DNA of 64,000 nt, taken from contig CABVDE010000001.1 in assembly GCA_902496945.1 (NCBI GenBank), positions 62,001-126,000 of the forward strand, written 5' to 3'. The position numbers were made by a program, and so were the translations under genes. The notes beneath the pieces were generated by a model. That model saw only the letters and a list, made by a program, of their open reading frames with translations. It was not told the DNA's origin and searched no databases. This stretch comes from an uncultured Collinsella sp. Lineage in GTDB: Bacteria; Actinomycetota; Coriobacteriia; Coriobacteriales; Coriobacteriaceae. Every line of letters begins with the position of its first letter. Within the stretch, counting starts at the first letter, position 1. This document shows positions 1 to 7,565 of the stretch, piece by piece.

Positions 1-49
1 CGGCAGACCGCCGAGGCGGTGCGAACGCACAAGAGAGAGGGAATTTCTA

Positions 50-1942
50 ATGGGTAAGATTCTTGGTATCGACCTTGGTACTACCAACTCCGCTATGGCC
101 GTCCTCGAGGGCGGTTCTCCGACCATCATCGTCAACGCCGAGGGCGACCGCACCACCCCGTCCGTTGTTGGCTTCCGTGCCGACGGCGACCGCGTCGTAG
201 GCAAGGCCGCTAAGAACCAGGCGGTCACCAACCCCAAGAACACCGTGTTCTCCATCAAGCGCTTCATGGGCCGCAAGTACTCCGAGTGCACCTCCGAGCT
301 CAAGACCGTGCCGTATGAGGTCAAGGAGGGCCAGGGTGGCCGTGCCGTCGTCAACATCGAGGGTAAGGATTACACCGCCGAGCAGGTGAGCGCCATGACG
401 CTCGCCAAGATGAAGGCCGACGCCGAGAAGTATCTGGGCGAGACCGTCACCGACGCCGTCATCACCGTCCCGGCCTACTTCAACGACGCTCAGCGTCAGG
501 CCACCAAGGACGCCGGTAAGATTGCCGGCCTCAACGTCAAGCGTATCGTCAACGAGCCGACCGCTGCTGCTCTGGCCTATGGTCTGGACAAGCAGGGCTC
601 CGACCAGCGCATCCTGGTCTTCGACCTGGGCGGCGGCACCTTCGACGTCTCCATCCTCGACCTCGCCGACGGCGTGTTTGAGGTTCTGTCCACCTCCGGC
701 GACAACCACCTGGGCGGCGACGACTGGGATCAGCGCGTCATCGACTGGATGGCCGATAAGTTCCAGCAGGAGAACGGTGTCGACCTGCGTCAGGACCCCA
801 TGGCCCTGCAGCGTCTGAAGGAGGCTGCCGAGAACGCCAAGAAGGAGCTCTCCGCCGCCCAGCAGTCCACCATCAACCTGCCGTTCATCACCATGAACCA
901 GTCCGGCCCGCTGCACCTCAACTACACGCTGACCCGCGCCGAGTTCGAGAAGATCACCCGCGACCTGCTCGAGCGCTGCAAGCAGCCCGTCACCAACGCC
1001 CTGCGCGACGCTAAGCTCAAGCTCTCCGATCTGACCGAGGTCATCCTCGTCGGCGGCTCCACCCGTATGCCCGCCGTCCAGGACCTGGTCAAGACCATGA
1101 CCGGCAAGCAGCCCAACATGTCCGTGAACCCCGACGAGGTCGTTGCCGACGGCGCTGCCGTTCAGGGCGGCGTGCTCACCGGCGACGTCGAGGGCATCCT
1201 ACTGCTCGACGTTACCCCGCTGTCGCTGGGTGTCGAGACCATGGGCGGCATCATGACCAAGATGATCGACCGTAACACCACGATCCCGACCTCCAAGACC
1301 GAGGTCTACTCCACCGCCGCCGACAACCAGACCAGCGTCGAGATCAACGTGCTCCAGGGCGAGCGCGAGCTTGCCCGCGACAACAAGTCGCTCGGTAAGT
1401 TCCAGCTGACCGGTATCCCGGCTGCCCGCCGCGGCGTGCCGCAGATCGAGGTCACCTTCGACATCGACGCCAACGGCATTGTCAAGGTCTCCGCTAAGGA
1501 CAAGGGCACCGGCAAGGAGCAGCAGATCACCATCTCCGGCTCCACCGCTCTGTCTGACGACGAAGTCGATCGTATGGTCAAGGACGCCGAGGCTCATGCC
1601 GAGGAGGACAAGAAGCAGAAGGAAGAGGTCGAGGTCCGCAACCAGACTGATAGCCTGTGCTACTCCACCGAGCAGACCCTCAACGAGCTGGGCGACAAGG
1701 TTTCCGCCGACGTGAAGTCCAAGGCAGAGGCCGCTATCGCCGACGCCAAGAAGGCACTCGAGGGCTCTGACGTCGAGGCCATCAAGGCCGCCGGCGAGTC
1801 CCTGCAGTCTGTGGCCTACGAGCTGGCACAGGTTGTCTACGCCGATGCTCAGCAGCAGACCAACGGTGCCGCCGGTGCTCAGCCTGCTGACGACGACGTG
1901 GTCGACGCTGACTACGAGGTTGTGGACGACGAGGACAAGTAA
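50..1942 (+). CDS. dnaK: Molecular chaperone DnaK (Hsp70)
   Basis: A 630-residue cytoplasmic ATP-dependent chaperone that binds exposed hydrophobic peptides and cycles with DnaJ and GrpE. The ATPase domain opens with GIDLGTTNS (residues 6-14) and carries the phosphate motif DLGGGTFDVS near residue 193; the substrate-binding domain follows, and the C-terminus ends in an acidic tail as is usual for the family. Length is normal. The ATG is preceded by a GAGAGAGGG ribosome-binding site. It is the first gene of a dnaK-grpE run, with only 2 nt to grpE, and hspR lies downstream, the typical actinobacterial arrangement. Its promoter and any HspR operator lie left of the window. Confidence 0.98.
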   Translation: MGKILGIDLGTTNSAMAVLEGGSPTIIVNAEGDRTTPSVVGFRADGDRVVGKAAKNQAVTNPKNTVFSIKRFMGRKYSECTSELKTVPYEVKEGQGGRAVVNIEGKDYTAEQVSAMTLAKMKADAEKYLGETVTDAVITVPAYFNDAQRQATKDAGKIAGLNVKRIVNEPTAAALAYGLDKQGSDQRILVFDLGGGTFDVSILDLADGVFEVLSTSGDNHLGGDDWDQRVIDWMADKFQQENGVDLRQDPMALQRLKEAAENAKKELSAAQQSTINLPFITMNQSGPLHLNYTLTRAEFEKITRDLLERCKQPVTNALRDAKLKLSDLTEVILVGGSTRMPAVQDLVKTMTGKQPNMSVNPDEVVADGAAVQGGVLTGDVEGILLLDVTPLSLGVETMGGIMTKMIDRNTTIPTSKTEVYSTAADNQTSVEINVLQGERELARDNKSLGKFQLTGIPAARRGVPQIEVTFDIDANGIVKVSAKDKGTGKEQQITISGSTALSDDEVDRMVKDAEAHAEEDKKQKEEVEVRNQTDSLCYSTEQTLNELGDKVSADVKSKAEAAIADAKKALEGSDVEAIKAAGESLQSVAYELAQVVYADAQQQTNGAAGAQPADDDVVDADYEVVDDEDK

Positions 1943-1944
1943 TC

Positions 1945-2787
1945 ATGTCCGCCCGTAAAGCTCGCACGGAGGCGGCTGCCGCTGGCGCCGCCCCCGTTGA
2001 CTCCAAGGAGAAGGACGTGAAGATTCCCGTAGAGGCCGTCGACGATACCGAGGCCAACGAGGCCGCGGTCGCCGAGGCTGCCGAGAACCAGGTAGAGGAT
2101 TCCAACAAGGAGGCGACGATGACCGAGGACGAGATGGTGGAAGCTGCTATCCGCGCCGGTGAGGAAGCCGCCGACAACGACTTTAAGCTCAAGTTCGAGC
2201 AGGCCCAGAAGGAGCTCGCCAAAGTGCGCAGCGAGCTCGATGCTGCGGTGGAGGCTCAGAAGGCCGCCGAGGACAAGGCAAAGGACGCCACCGAGCGTAC
2301 CGCCCGTCTGCAGGCCGACTGGGAGAACTTCCGTCGCCGTACCGCCAACGAGCGTATCGCCGAGCGCGAGCGCGCGACCGAGAAGCTCGTCACCGCGCTG
2401 CTGCCGGTGGTCGACGATATTGAGCGTGCAATCGACCATGCCCGCAGCCAGGAGCTTTCCGACGACTTTAAGCAGTTCGTCGACGGCGTTGACGCGGTGC
2501 ATGCCAAGCTGCTCGATGTGTTTGCGCACGAGGGCGTTGAGCCCATCGACCCCAAGGGCGAGGCGTTCGATCCGCTCGAGCACCAGGCCGTGGGGCGTGT
2601 CGAGGACGCATCGCAGTACGATGAGACCGTCAACGACGTGTACCAGAAGGGCTACCGCATGGCGGACCGCATCCTGCGCTCCGCGATGGTGACGGTGACC
2701 TACGGTGGCGAGAAACGCCCCGCACCGGAGCCCGAAGCGGCGCCCGAGGATGCTGCGGCCGATACGGCCGAGAGCACCGAGGAGTAA
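1945..2787 (+). CDS. grpE: Nucleotide exchange factor GrpE
   Basis: A 280-residue cytoplasmic co-chaperone that releases ADP from DnaK. The GrpE core occupies about residues 75-255: a long charged helix, the ADWENFRRR segment near residue 128, then the beta-wing ending near YGGEKRP. The first ~70 residues are an Ala/Glu/Asp-rich extension and the last ~20 are acidic too, so the protein is longer than the common ~200 residues. It starts 2 nt after the dnaK stop, implying translational coupling, and is closed by a strong terminator at 2795-2824. Confidence 0.95.
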   Translation: MSARKARTEAAAAGAAPVDSKEKDVKIPVEAVDDTEANEAAVAEAAENQVEDSNKEATMTEDEMVEAAIRAGEEAADNDFKLKFEQAQKELAKVRSELDAAVEAQKAAEDKAKDATERTARLQADWENFRRRTANERIAERERATEKLVTALLPVVDDIERAIDHARSQELSDDFKQFVDGVDAVHAKLLDVFAHEGVEPIDPKGEAFDPLEHQAVGRVEDASQYDETVNDVYQKGYRMADRILRSAMVTVTYGGEKRPAPEPEAAPEDAAADTAESTEE

Positions 2788-2794
2788 TTGAGAA

Positions 2795-2824
2795 GGGCCC
2801 CGGGGCAACACCCGGGGCCCTTTC
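2795..2824 (+). terminator. Terminator after grpE
   Basis: A GC-only stem GGGCCCCGGG pairs with CCCGGGGCCC around a short loop and is followed by TTTCT. It separates dnaK-grpE from dnaJ, so dnaJ must be reached by read-through or from its own promoter. Confidence 0.8.
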
Positions 2825-2851
2825 TGGCCTAGTGCCATATGAAAGCATGAG

Positions 2852-2873
2852 CCGCCGTCCGCTGGGACGGCGG
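2852..2873. repeat. Perfect 9-bp-arm hairpin upstream of dnaJ
   Basis: CCGCCGTCC and GGACGGCGG flank a GCTG loop, ending 22 nt before the dnaJ start. There is no T-run, so it is not an obvious terminator. It resembles the CCGCCGTTC hairpins at 4354 and 17248. Confidence 0.5.
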
Positions 2874-2895
2874 ATGAAACAGGAGAGGAGCTACG

Positions 2896-3861
2896 ATGGC
2901 TGCAGGCAAAACCTTCTATGACATCCTGGGCGTATCCAAGAGCGCCTCCGACAAAGAGATCAAGAGCGCGTTTCGCAAGCTCGCGCAAAAATATCACCCC
3001 GATGCCGGCGGCGACGAGGCCAAGTTCAAGGAGATCAGCGAGGCCTACGAGACGCTTTCGGACGAGAAGAAGCGCAAAGAGTACGACCAGATGCTCATGT
3101 TCGGCGGCATGCCGGGCGCGGGCGGTGCGTATGGCGGCGGCTACGGTGCCGGCGCAGGCGCGAGCGGCTGGGGCGATATCTTCGACAGCATCTTTAGCGG
3201 CAACGGCGCATGGGGCAGCGACTGGGGCTCGGGCTTTGCCGGGGCTGCGGGCGCTGCCGGTGCGGGCGCGGGTCGCAACCGCGCGCGCAAGGGCGGCGAC
3301 CTGTCACTGACCGTCGATGTGACGGCCGAGGACGCGTTTCGCGGCGTGACGCATAAGGTCACCTACCGCATTCCCTCGACGGGTGAGCAGCAGACCATTA
3401 CGGTCTCGGTGCCCGCGGGTGCGGTCGACGGCGGCAAGCTGCGCTACAAGCGCCGCGGCGAGTATGGCGTTGCGGGTGGCGAGCGCGGCGACCTGGTCGT
3501 GACCACGCATGTGGAGGAGCATGCGCTGTTTAAGCGTAAGGGTGCCGACGTGACCATGGAGGTGCCGATCTCGGTCTACGAGGCAGCGCTCGGCTGCACG
3601 GTGGACGTGCCCACGCCCGGCGGTGCGACGGTCCGTTTGAAAGTGCCCGCGGGTACCCAGACGGGCAAGAAGTTCCGCTTTAAGGAGATGGGAGCGCCCG
3701 ACGTTAAGCACCGTGGCCGTACGGGCGCGCTGCTCGTCGAGATTAAGGTGCAGGTCCCCACGAACCTATCCGATGACGAGCGCGATGCCATGACCAAGCT
3801 GCGTGAGGCCGACACACGCGACTATCGCGAGAAGGTCAACCGTTACAAGGCGACGTACTAG
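2896..3861 (+). CDS. dnaJ: J-domain co-chaperone without zinc finger (DnaJ/CbpA type)
   Basis: A 321-residue cytoplasmic Hsp40 that should deliver substrates to DnaK and stimulate its ATPase. The J domain is residues 1-70 with HPD in KYHPDAGGD; a Gly/Ala/Phe-rich stretch covers about 75-130, and two beta-sandwich substrate domains plus a C-terminal helix complete it. The four CXXCXGXG zinc motifs of classical DnaJ are absent, so this is the class B (CbpA-like) architecture. The ATG follows AGGAGAGGAG. Its place between grpE and hspR supports pairing with this DnaK. Whether another, zinc-containing DnaJ exists elsewhere cannot be seen here. Confidence 0.92.
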   Translation: MAAGKTFYDILGVSKSASDKEIKSAFRKLAQKYHPDAGGDEAKFKEISEAYETLSDEKKRKEYDQMLMFGGMPGAGGAYGGGYGAGAGASGWGDIFDSIFSGNGAWGSDWGSGFAGAAGAAGAGAGRNRARKGGDLSLTVDVTAEDAFRGVTHKVTYRIPSTGEQQTITVSVPAGAVDGGKLRYKRRGEYGVAGGERGDLVVTTHVEEHALFKRKGADVTMEVPISVYEAALGCTVDVPTPGGATVRLKVPAGTQTGKKFRFKEMGAPDVKHRGRTGALLVEIKVQVPTNLSDDERDAMTKLREADTRDYREKVNRYKATY

Positions 3862-3933
3862 GGCGGTCGTGGCGCACGCCCGCGCCCGCGGGCTTATGAT
3901 GGACGATAACGAGACGGAAAGGGGTCAGGTAGC

Positions 3934-4350
3934 ATGGCCGAGGACAATAGGAACAAACCGCTGTACATGATCAGCGTGGCGGCCGAGCTGACCGGCATGC
4001 ATCCGCAGACTCTGCGCGTCTACGAGTCCAAGGGCCTGGTGAACCCCCAGCGCTCGGGCGGCAACACGCGCCTGTATTCGCGTGCCGATATCGAGCGCCT
4101 GGAGCTCATCAACCAGCTGACCGATGAGGGTATCAACCTTGCCGGCGTGGTGCGCATTCTCGATATGAAGGAGCGTGCCGAGGAGCGCGAGCGCGAGAAC
4201 GAACAGCTTCGCGCCCGCGTGCGCCAGCTCGAGGACGAGCTGCACGAGTACAAGATGCAAAAGAAGATCACCGCCCTTGCCCCGCGCGACGGCTCAGTCA
4301 ACCCCGAGCAAGTCATGCGCAAGCTTTTGGGCGCGGGCGGGGATCTCTAG
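3934..4350 (+). CDS. hspR: HspR, MerR-family heat-shock repressor
   Basis: A 138-residue DNA-binding repressor. Residues 7-75 form a MerR winged helix (ISVAAELTGMHPQTLRVYES, then RSGGNTRLYS), followed by a coiled coil rich in Glu/Arg (about 80-115). In actinobacteria HspR binds HAIR inverted repeats with DnaK as co-repressor and controls the dnaK operon and often clpB. It ends the heat-shock cluster, 72 nt after dnaJ. No clear HAIR box (CTTGAGT-N7-ACTCAAG) is visible inside the window, including in front of clpB. Confidence 0.93.
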   Translation: MAEDNRNKPLYMISVAAELTGMHPQTLRVYESKGLVNPQRSGGNTRLYSRADIERLELINQLTDEGINLAGVVRILDMKERAEERERENEQLRARVRQLEDELHEYKMQKKITALAPRDGSVNPEQVMRKLLGAGGDL

Positions 4351-4353
4351 GTT

Positions 4354-4375
4354 CCGCCGTTCTAACGAACGGCGG
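4354..4375. repeat. 22-bp palindromic hairpin, copy 1
   Basis: CCGCCGTTC-TAAC-GAACGGCGG lies 4 nt after the hspR stop. The identical 22 bp, in reverse complement, stand at 17248-17269 just before hypA. No T-run follows. Confidence 0.6.
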
Positions 4376-4390
4376 GCCGGCCGACGCTGC

Positions 4391-4489
4391 GCGGGCCGCA
4401 TTTGGACAATCTGACGTTCAACTTCAAGGGCGCGACCAGAAGGTCAGCGCCCTTTCGTTTCACGTCACCTTGTCTCAAATGCGGCCCGC
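4391..4489 (+). terminator. Nested inverted repeats with terminator after hspR
   Basis: The outer arms are a perfect 13-bp pair, GCGGGCCGCATTT (4391-4403) and AAATGCGGCCCGC (4477-4489). Inside, AAGGGCGCGACC (4426-4437) pairs with GGTC-A-GCGCCCTT (4442-4454) around AGAA and is followed by TTTCGTTT, a good rho-independent terminator for hspR. Confidence 0.65.
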
Positions 4490-4602
4490 TCGCTGTCCGT
4501 CCTCAACCTGCGACGTTGCTTTGGCTGGCACTTGGGGACGTTCCTTTTGTGTCGACACTTTGGGACACTCCTTGTCAAGAGCGCGGTGCAAGAGGTTCGT
4601 CC

Positions 4603-4626
4603 TTCACTTTACCGAGATAAAGTGAA
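4603..4626. promoter_or_regulatory. Perfect inverted-repeat operator upstream of the hydratase
   Basis: TTCACTTTA (4603-4611), a 6-bp spacer and TAAAGTGAA (4618-4626) form a perfect two-fold symmetric site about 100 nt before the hydratase start, the size expected for a dimeric regulator. Which regulator binds is unknown. The rest of 4490-4723 holds no gene; it contains TGGGGAC/GGGACACT-type repeats similar to those near 7216 and 62660. Confidence 0.5.
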
Positions 4627-4723
4627 CGTGCAGATTCATAACCCACTCGCAACCGTTCTATGGCACGATATTGAACGAATGTATGCTATGCGCCCGAGAC
4701 TTTCGGGCAGAGTGGGAGACAGT

Positions 4724-7024
4724 ATGGTCAAGCTGTACGAGGACGGCATCTACCTGCGTAACGGCAGCGAGGTTGTGCCTACGGCCGAGGCCGCCGAGCG
4801 CGGTATCACGCAGACGCCCGAGGATGCCAAGCGCGGCACCATCGCGTATTCGATTCTTCAGGCGCACAATACGTCCGGCGACCCCGAGGCGCTCAAGATT
4901 CGCTTCGACGCCATGGCAAGCCATGACATCACCTTCGTCGGCATCATCCAGACGGCGCGCGCCTCGGGCATGGAGCAGTTCCCGCTGCCCTACGTGCTCA
5001 CCAACTGCCACAACTCGCTGTGCGCCGTGGGCGGCACCATCAATGAGGACGACCACGTCTTTGGCCTTTCCGCGGCCAAAAAGTACGGTGGCATCTTCGT
5101 CCCGCCGCACATCGCGGTCATCCACTCCTTCATGCGCGAGAACTTCGCCGGATGCGGCAAGATGATCCTGGGTTCCGACTCGCACACCCGCTACGGCGCC
5201 TTGGGCACCATGGCCGTGGGCGAGGGCGGCGGCGAGCTGGCCAAGCAGCTGCTGCGCGACACCTACGACGTTGCCTATCCCGGTGTTGTGGCCATCTACC
5301 TCACGGGCGCCCCGCGCCCCGGCGTTGGCCCGCACGACGTGGCGCTCGCCATCATCCGCGCTGTCTTTGCCAAGGGCTACGTTAAGAACAAGGTCATGGA
5401 GTTCGTGGGCCCCGGCATTGCGAGCATGACGACCGACTACCGTAACGGCGTCGACGTCATGACCACCGAGACCACCTGCCTCTCCTCCATCTGGGCTACC
5501 GACGAGGACACGCGCGCATTCCTGACCATGCACGGTCGCGGCGACGACTATCGCGAGCTCAAGCCCGCCGATGTCGCCTACTACGACGGCTGCGTCGAGG
5601 TCGACCTGTCCAGCATCAAACCCATGATCGCCTTGCCGTTCCATCCTTCCAACGGCTTTGAGATCGATGAGCTCAACGAGAACCTCGAGGACATCCTGCA
5701 CGAGGTGGAGCTCGAGGCCGCCAAGATCGGCGAGGGCAAGACGCACTTTAGCCTGCTCGACAAGATCGTCGACGGCAAGCTGCATGTGCAGCAGGGCGTC
5801 ATCGCCGGCTGTTCGGGCGGCAACTACGACTCCGTGGTTCAGGCGGCTCGCGTGCTCAAGGGCGCCAACACCGGCTGCGGTGAGTTCTCGCTGTCGGTCT
5901 ATCCCACGAGCCAACCCGTGGCGCTCGAGCTCACGCGCCGCGGCTACATCTACGACCTTATGGAGGCCGGCGCGATCGTGCGCACGGCGTTCTGCGGCCC
6001 GTGCTTTGGCGCCGGCGACACGCCCGCCAACAACGGCCTTTCGATCCGCCACACTACGCGCAACTTCCCCAACCGCGAGGGTTCTAAGCCGGGTAATGGC
6101 CAGCTGAGCGCCGTCGCCCTGATGGATGCCCGCTCCATTGCGGCGACGGCGGCCAACGGCGGCGTCTTGACGCCGGCGACCGATCTGCCCGAGGAGACCT
6201 GGGACGAGGCCTGCGAGTACACCTTCGACGACGCGCCGTACAAGAAGCGTGTGTACTGGGGCTTTGGCAAGGCTGAGCCGACCGACGAGCTGGTCGAGGG
6301 CCCCAACATCAAACCGTGGCCCGCGATGGAGCCGCTCGGCGACGACATCCTGCTCAAGGTGTGCTCCAAGATCATGGACCCGGTCACCACAACCGACGAG
6401 CTCATTCCCTCGGGCGAGACGAGCTCCTTCCGCTCCAACCCACTGGGCCTGGCCGAGTTTACGCTCAGCCGCCGCGACCCTGCCTACGTGGGCCGCTCCA
6501 AGGAGGTCGACGCGGTGGAGAAGCGCCGCGTTGCCGGTGAGTCCGCGGGCGACCTGGCCGCGCTTGATGCTGAGCTTGCCGGTGTGTTTGAGGCACTGGC
6601 CGGCGCGGGTGTCGCGGCTGATGCCAAGGCGACCGAGTACGGCTCCATGCTCTACGCCAAGAAACCCGGCGACGGTTCCGCCCGCGAGCAGGCTGCGAGC
6701 TGCCAGCGCGTGATCGGCGGTCTGGCCAACATCGTCCACGAGTACGCCACCAAGCGCTATCGCTCCAACGTGATGAACTGGGGCATGGTGCCCTTCCAGA
6801 TGGAGGCCGAGCCCAACTTTGAGGTGGGCGACTACGTCTTTGTGCCGGGTATCCGCGCCGCGCTCGATGGCGACCTGAAGGACATCGCCGCCTACGTGGT
6901 GCGCGCCGACGGCTCGGTCGAGCAGATTGAGCTCTATATCGCCGATATGACGGCCGAGGAGCGCGCCATCGTCAAGGCCGGCTGCCTGATCAACTACAAC
7001 AAGTTCAAGGCCGCTGCCGAGTAA
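4724..7024 (+). CDS. Aconitase-family hydratase (YbhJ-like)
   Basis: A 766-residue cytoplasmic [4Fe-4S] hydro-lyase of the aconitase superfamily. Motifs seen: GSDSHTRYGALGTMAVGEGG (about 149-168), TTCLSSIWATDEDTR near 247, GCSGGNYDSV near 363 and FCGPCFGAG near 423; the Cys residues are candidates for the cluster ligands. The C-terminal swivelling domain is present. The sequence resembles the uncharacterised hydratase branch (E. coli YbhJ) more than AcnA or AcnB, so the substrate is not assigned. I chose ATG 4724 because GGGAGA lies 5 nt upstream; longer in-frame starts lack this. It is monocistronic, with a symmetric operator upstream and inverted repeats downstream. Confidence 0.88.
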   Translation: MVKLYEDGIYLRNGSEVVPTAEAAERGITQTPEDAKRGTIAYSILQAHNTSGDPEALKIRFDAMASHDITFVGIIQTARASGMEQFPLPYVLTNCHNSLCAVGGTINEDDHVFGLSAAKKYGGIFVPPHIAVIHSFMRENFAGCGKMILGSDSHTRYGALGTMAVGEGGGELAKQLLRDTYDVAYPGVVAIYLTGAPRPGVGPHDVALAIIRAVFAKGYVKNKVMEFVGPGIASMTTDYRNGVDVMTTETTCLSSIWATDEDTRAFLTMHGRGDDYRELKPADVAYYDGCVEVDLSSIKPMIALPFHPSNGFEIDELNENLEDILHEVELEAAKIGEGKTHFSLLDKIVDGKLHVQQGVIAGCSGGNYDSVVQAARVLKGANTGCGEFSLSVYPTSQPVALELTRRGYIYDLMEAGAIVRTAFCGPCFGAGDTPANNGLSIRHTTRNFPNREGSKPGNGQLSAVALMDARSIAATAANGGVLTPATDLPEETWDEACEYTFDDAPYKKRVYWGFGKAEPTDELVEGPNIKPWPAMEPLGDDILLKVCSKIMDPVTTTDELIPSGETSSFRSNPLGLAEFTLSRRDPAYVGRSKEVDAVEKRRVAGESAGDLAALDAELAGVFEALAGAGVAADAKATEYGSMLYAKKPGDGSAREQAASCQRVIGGLANIVHEYATKRYRSNVMNWGMVPFQMEAEPNFEVGDYVFVPGIRAALDGDLKDIAAYVVRADGSVEQIELYIADMTAEERAIVKAGCLINYNKFKAAAE

Positions 7025-7040
7025 CGCACATACTTGTCCG

Positions 7041-7112
7041 CCCGGGGCTTACCCTTTCCCGCCCGCTCACGCGCTTCGCGAGGGTCGCGTTCGGCAAAGG
7101 GTAAGCCCCGGG
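7041..7112. repeat. 17-bp-arm inverted repeat after the hydratase
   Basis: CCCGGGGCTTACCCTTT (7041-7057) and AAAGGGTAAGCCCCGGG (7096-7112) are perfect complements around a 38-nt loop that itself contains short GCG-rich pairing. A stable RNA hairpin is expected; there is no strong T-run, only ACGTTTGT. Confidence 0.6.
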
Positions 7113-7170
7113 CTACGTTTGTGCGTTCTCGTTGGGTCTTGAGGGACGCTAATAAATAGACTTGCTTGAT

Positions 7171-7200
7171 GCCGCCTCTTTTTATTGGGGCGGCTTCTTT
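7171..7200 (+). terminator. Probable rho-independent terminator
   Basis: GCCGCC (7171-7176) pairs with GGCGGC (7189-7194) around a T-rich loop and is followed by TTCTTTGTT. It is the likely end of the hydratase transcript. Confidence 0.55.
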
Positions 7201-7250
7201 GTTGAAAACTACCACATTGGGGACAGGCGCCTTTGTGGTGGTCCGCAGTT

Positions 7251-7388
7251 TGTCTCGATCTGTAACAGGTGGACCTTTATTTGCCGAGTAGTTGTTACAG
7301 ATTGAGATAAACGGGCGCTGCTGAATATTTCCTCTCGATCTGTAACATCTGGAGCCAGAAACGGTCGCTAGATGTTACAGATCGAGAC
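7251..7388. repeat. Two tandem copies of a TCTCGATCTGTAACA inverted repeat
   Basis: Copy 1: arms 7253-7267 and 7293-7307 (15 bp, one mismatch). Copy 2: arms 7333-7350 and 7370-7387 (18 bp, perfect). All four arms share the same core. They sit in the 541-nt gap before clpB, which holds no convincing gene; the rest is an AT-rich stretch (7440-7490) that may contain the clpB promoter. Confidence 0.6.
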
Positions 7389-7479
7389 GGTTGGTCGTCG
7401 GGGATACAGTGGACCGACGTCTCAGCATCCTATCCATCAATCACTCAGAAAATCTTATATATAGAGACTTAGATTTATG

Positions 7480-7485
7480 TATAAG
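7480..7485 (+). promoter_or_regulatory. clpB: Possible clpB -10 element
   Basis: TATAAG preceded by TG in the only AT-rich patch before clpB (7440-7490), about 80 nt from the start codon. No good -35 is visible at 17 nt, and no HspR HAIR box is seen. Weak call. Confidence 0.25.
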
Positions 7486-7565
7486 ATCATGCAAAGCTGG
7501 CAACAATACTTCTCGAACAACGTGAAGCCACCCCGTAGGGCGGCCACCCCAAGAGAGGTGATTCC

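Noticed and set aside
47..916. Long antisense frames over dnaK, and similar ones over clpB, nifJ, the hydratase and arcC
   Set aside because: High-GC shadow frames with Val/Gly/Asp-rich or His/Arg-rich artificial composition opposite clear genes.
4402..4620. Short forward frame between hspR and the hydratase
   Set aside because: It lies within nested inverted repeats and TGGGGAC repeats, without RBS or protein-like composition.
7390..7565. HspR HAIR box upstream of clpB
   Set aside because: ACTCAG and ACTTAG fragments occur, but no CTTGAGT-N7-ACTCAAG arrangement; the arms do not align.
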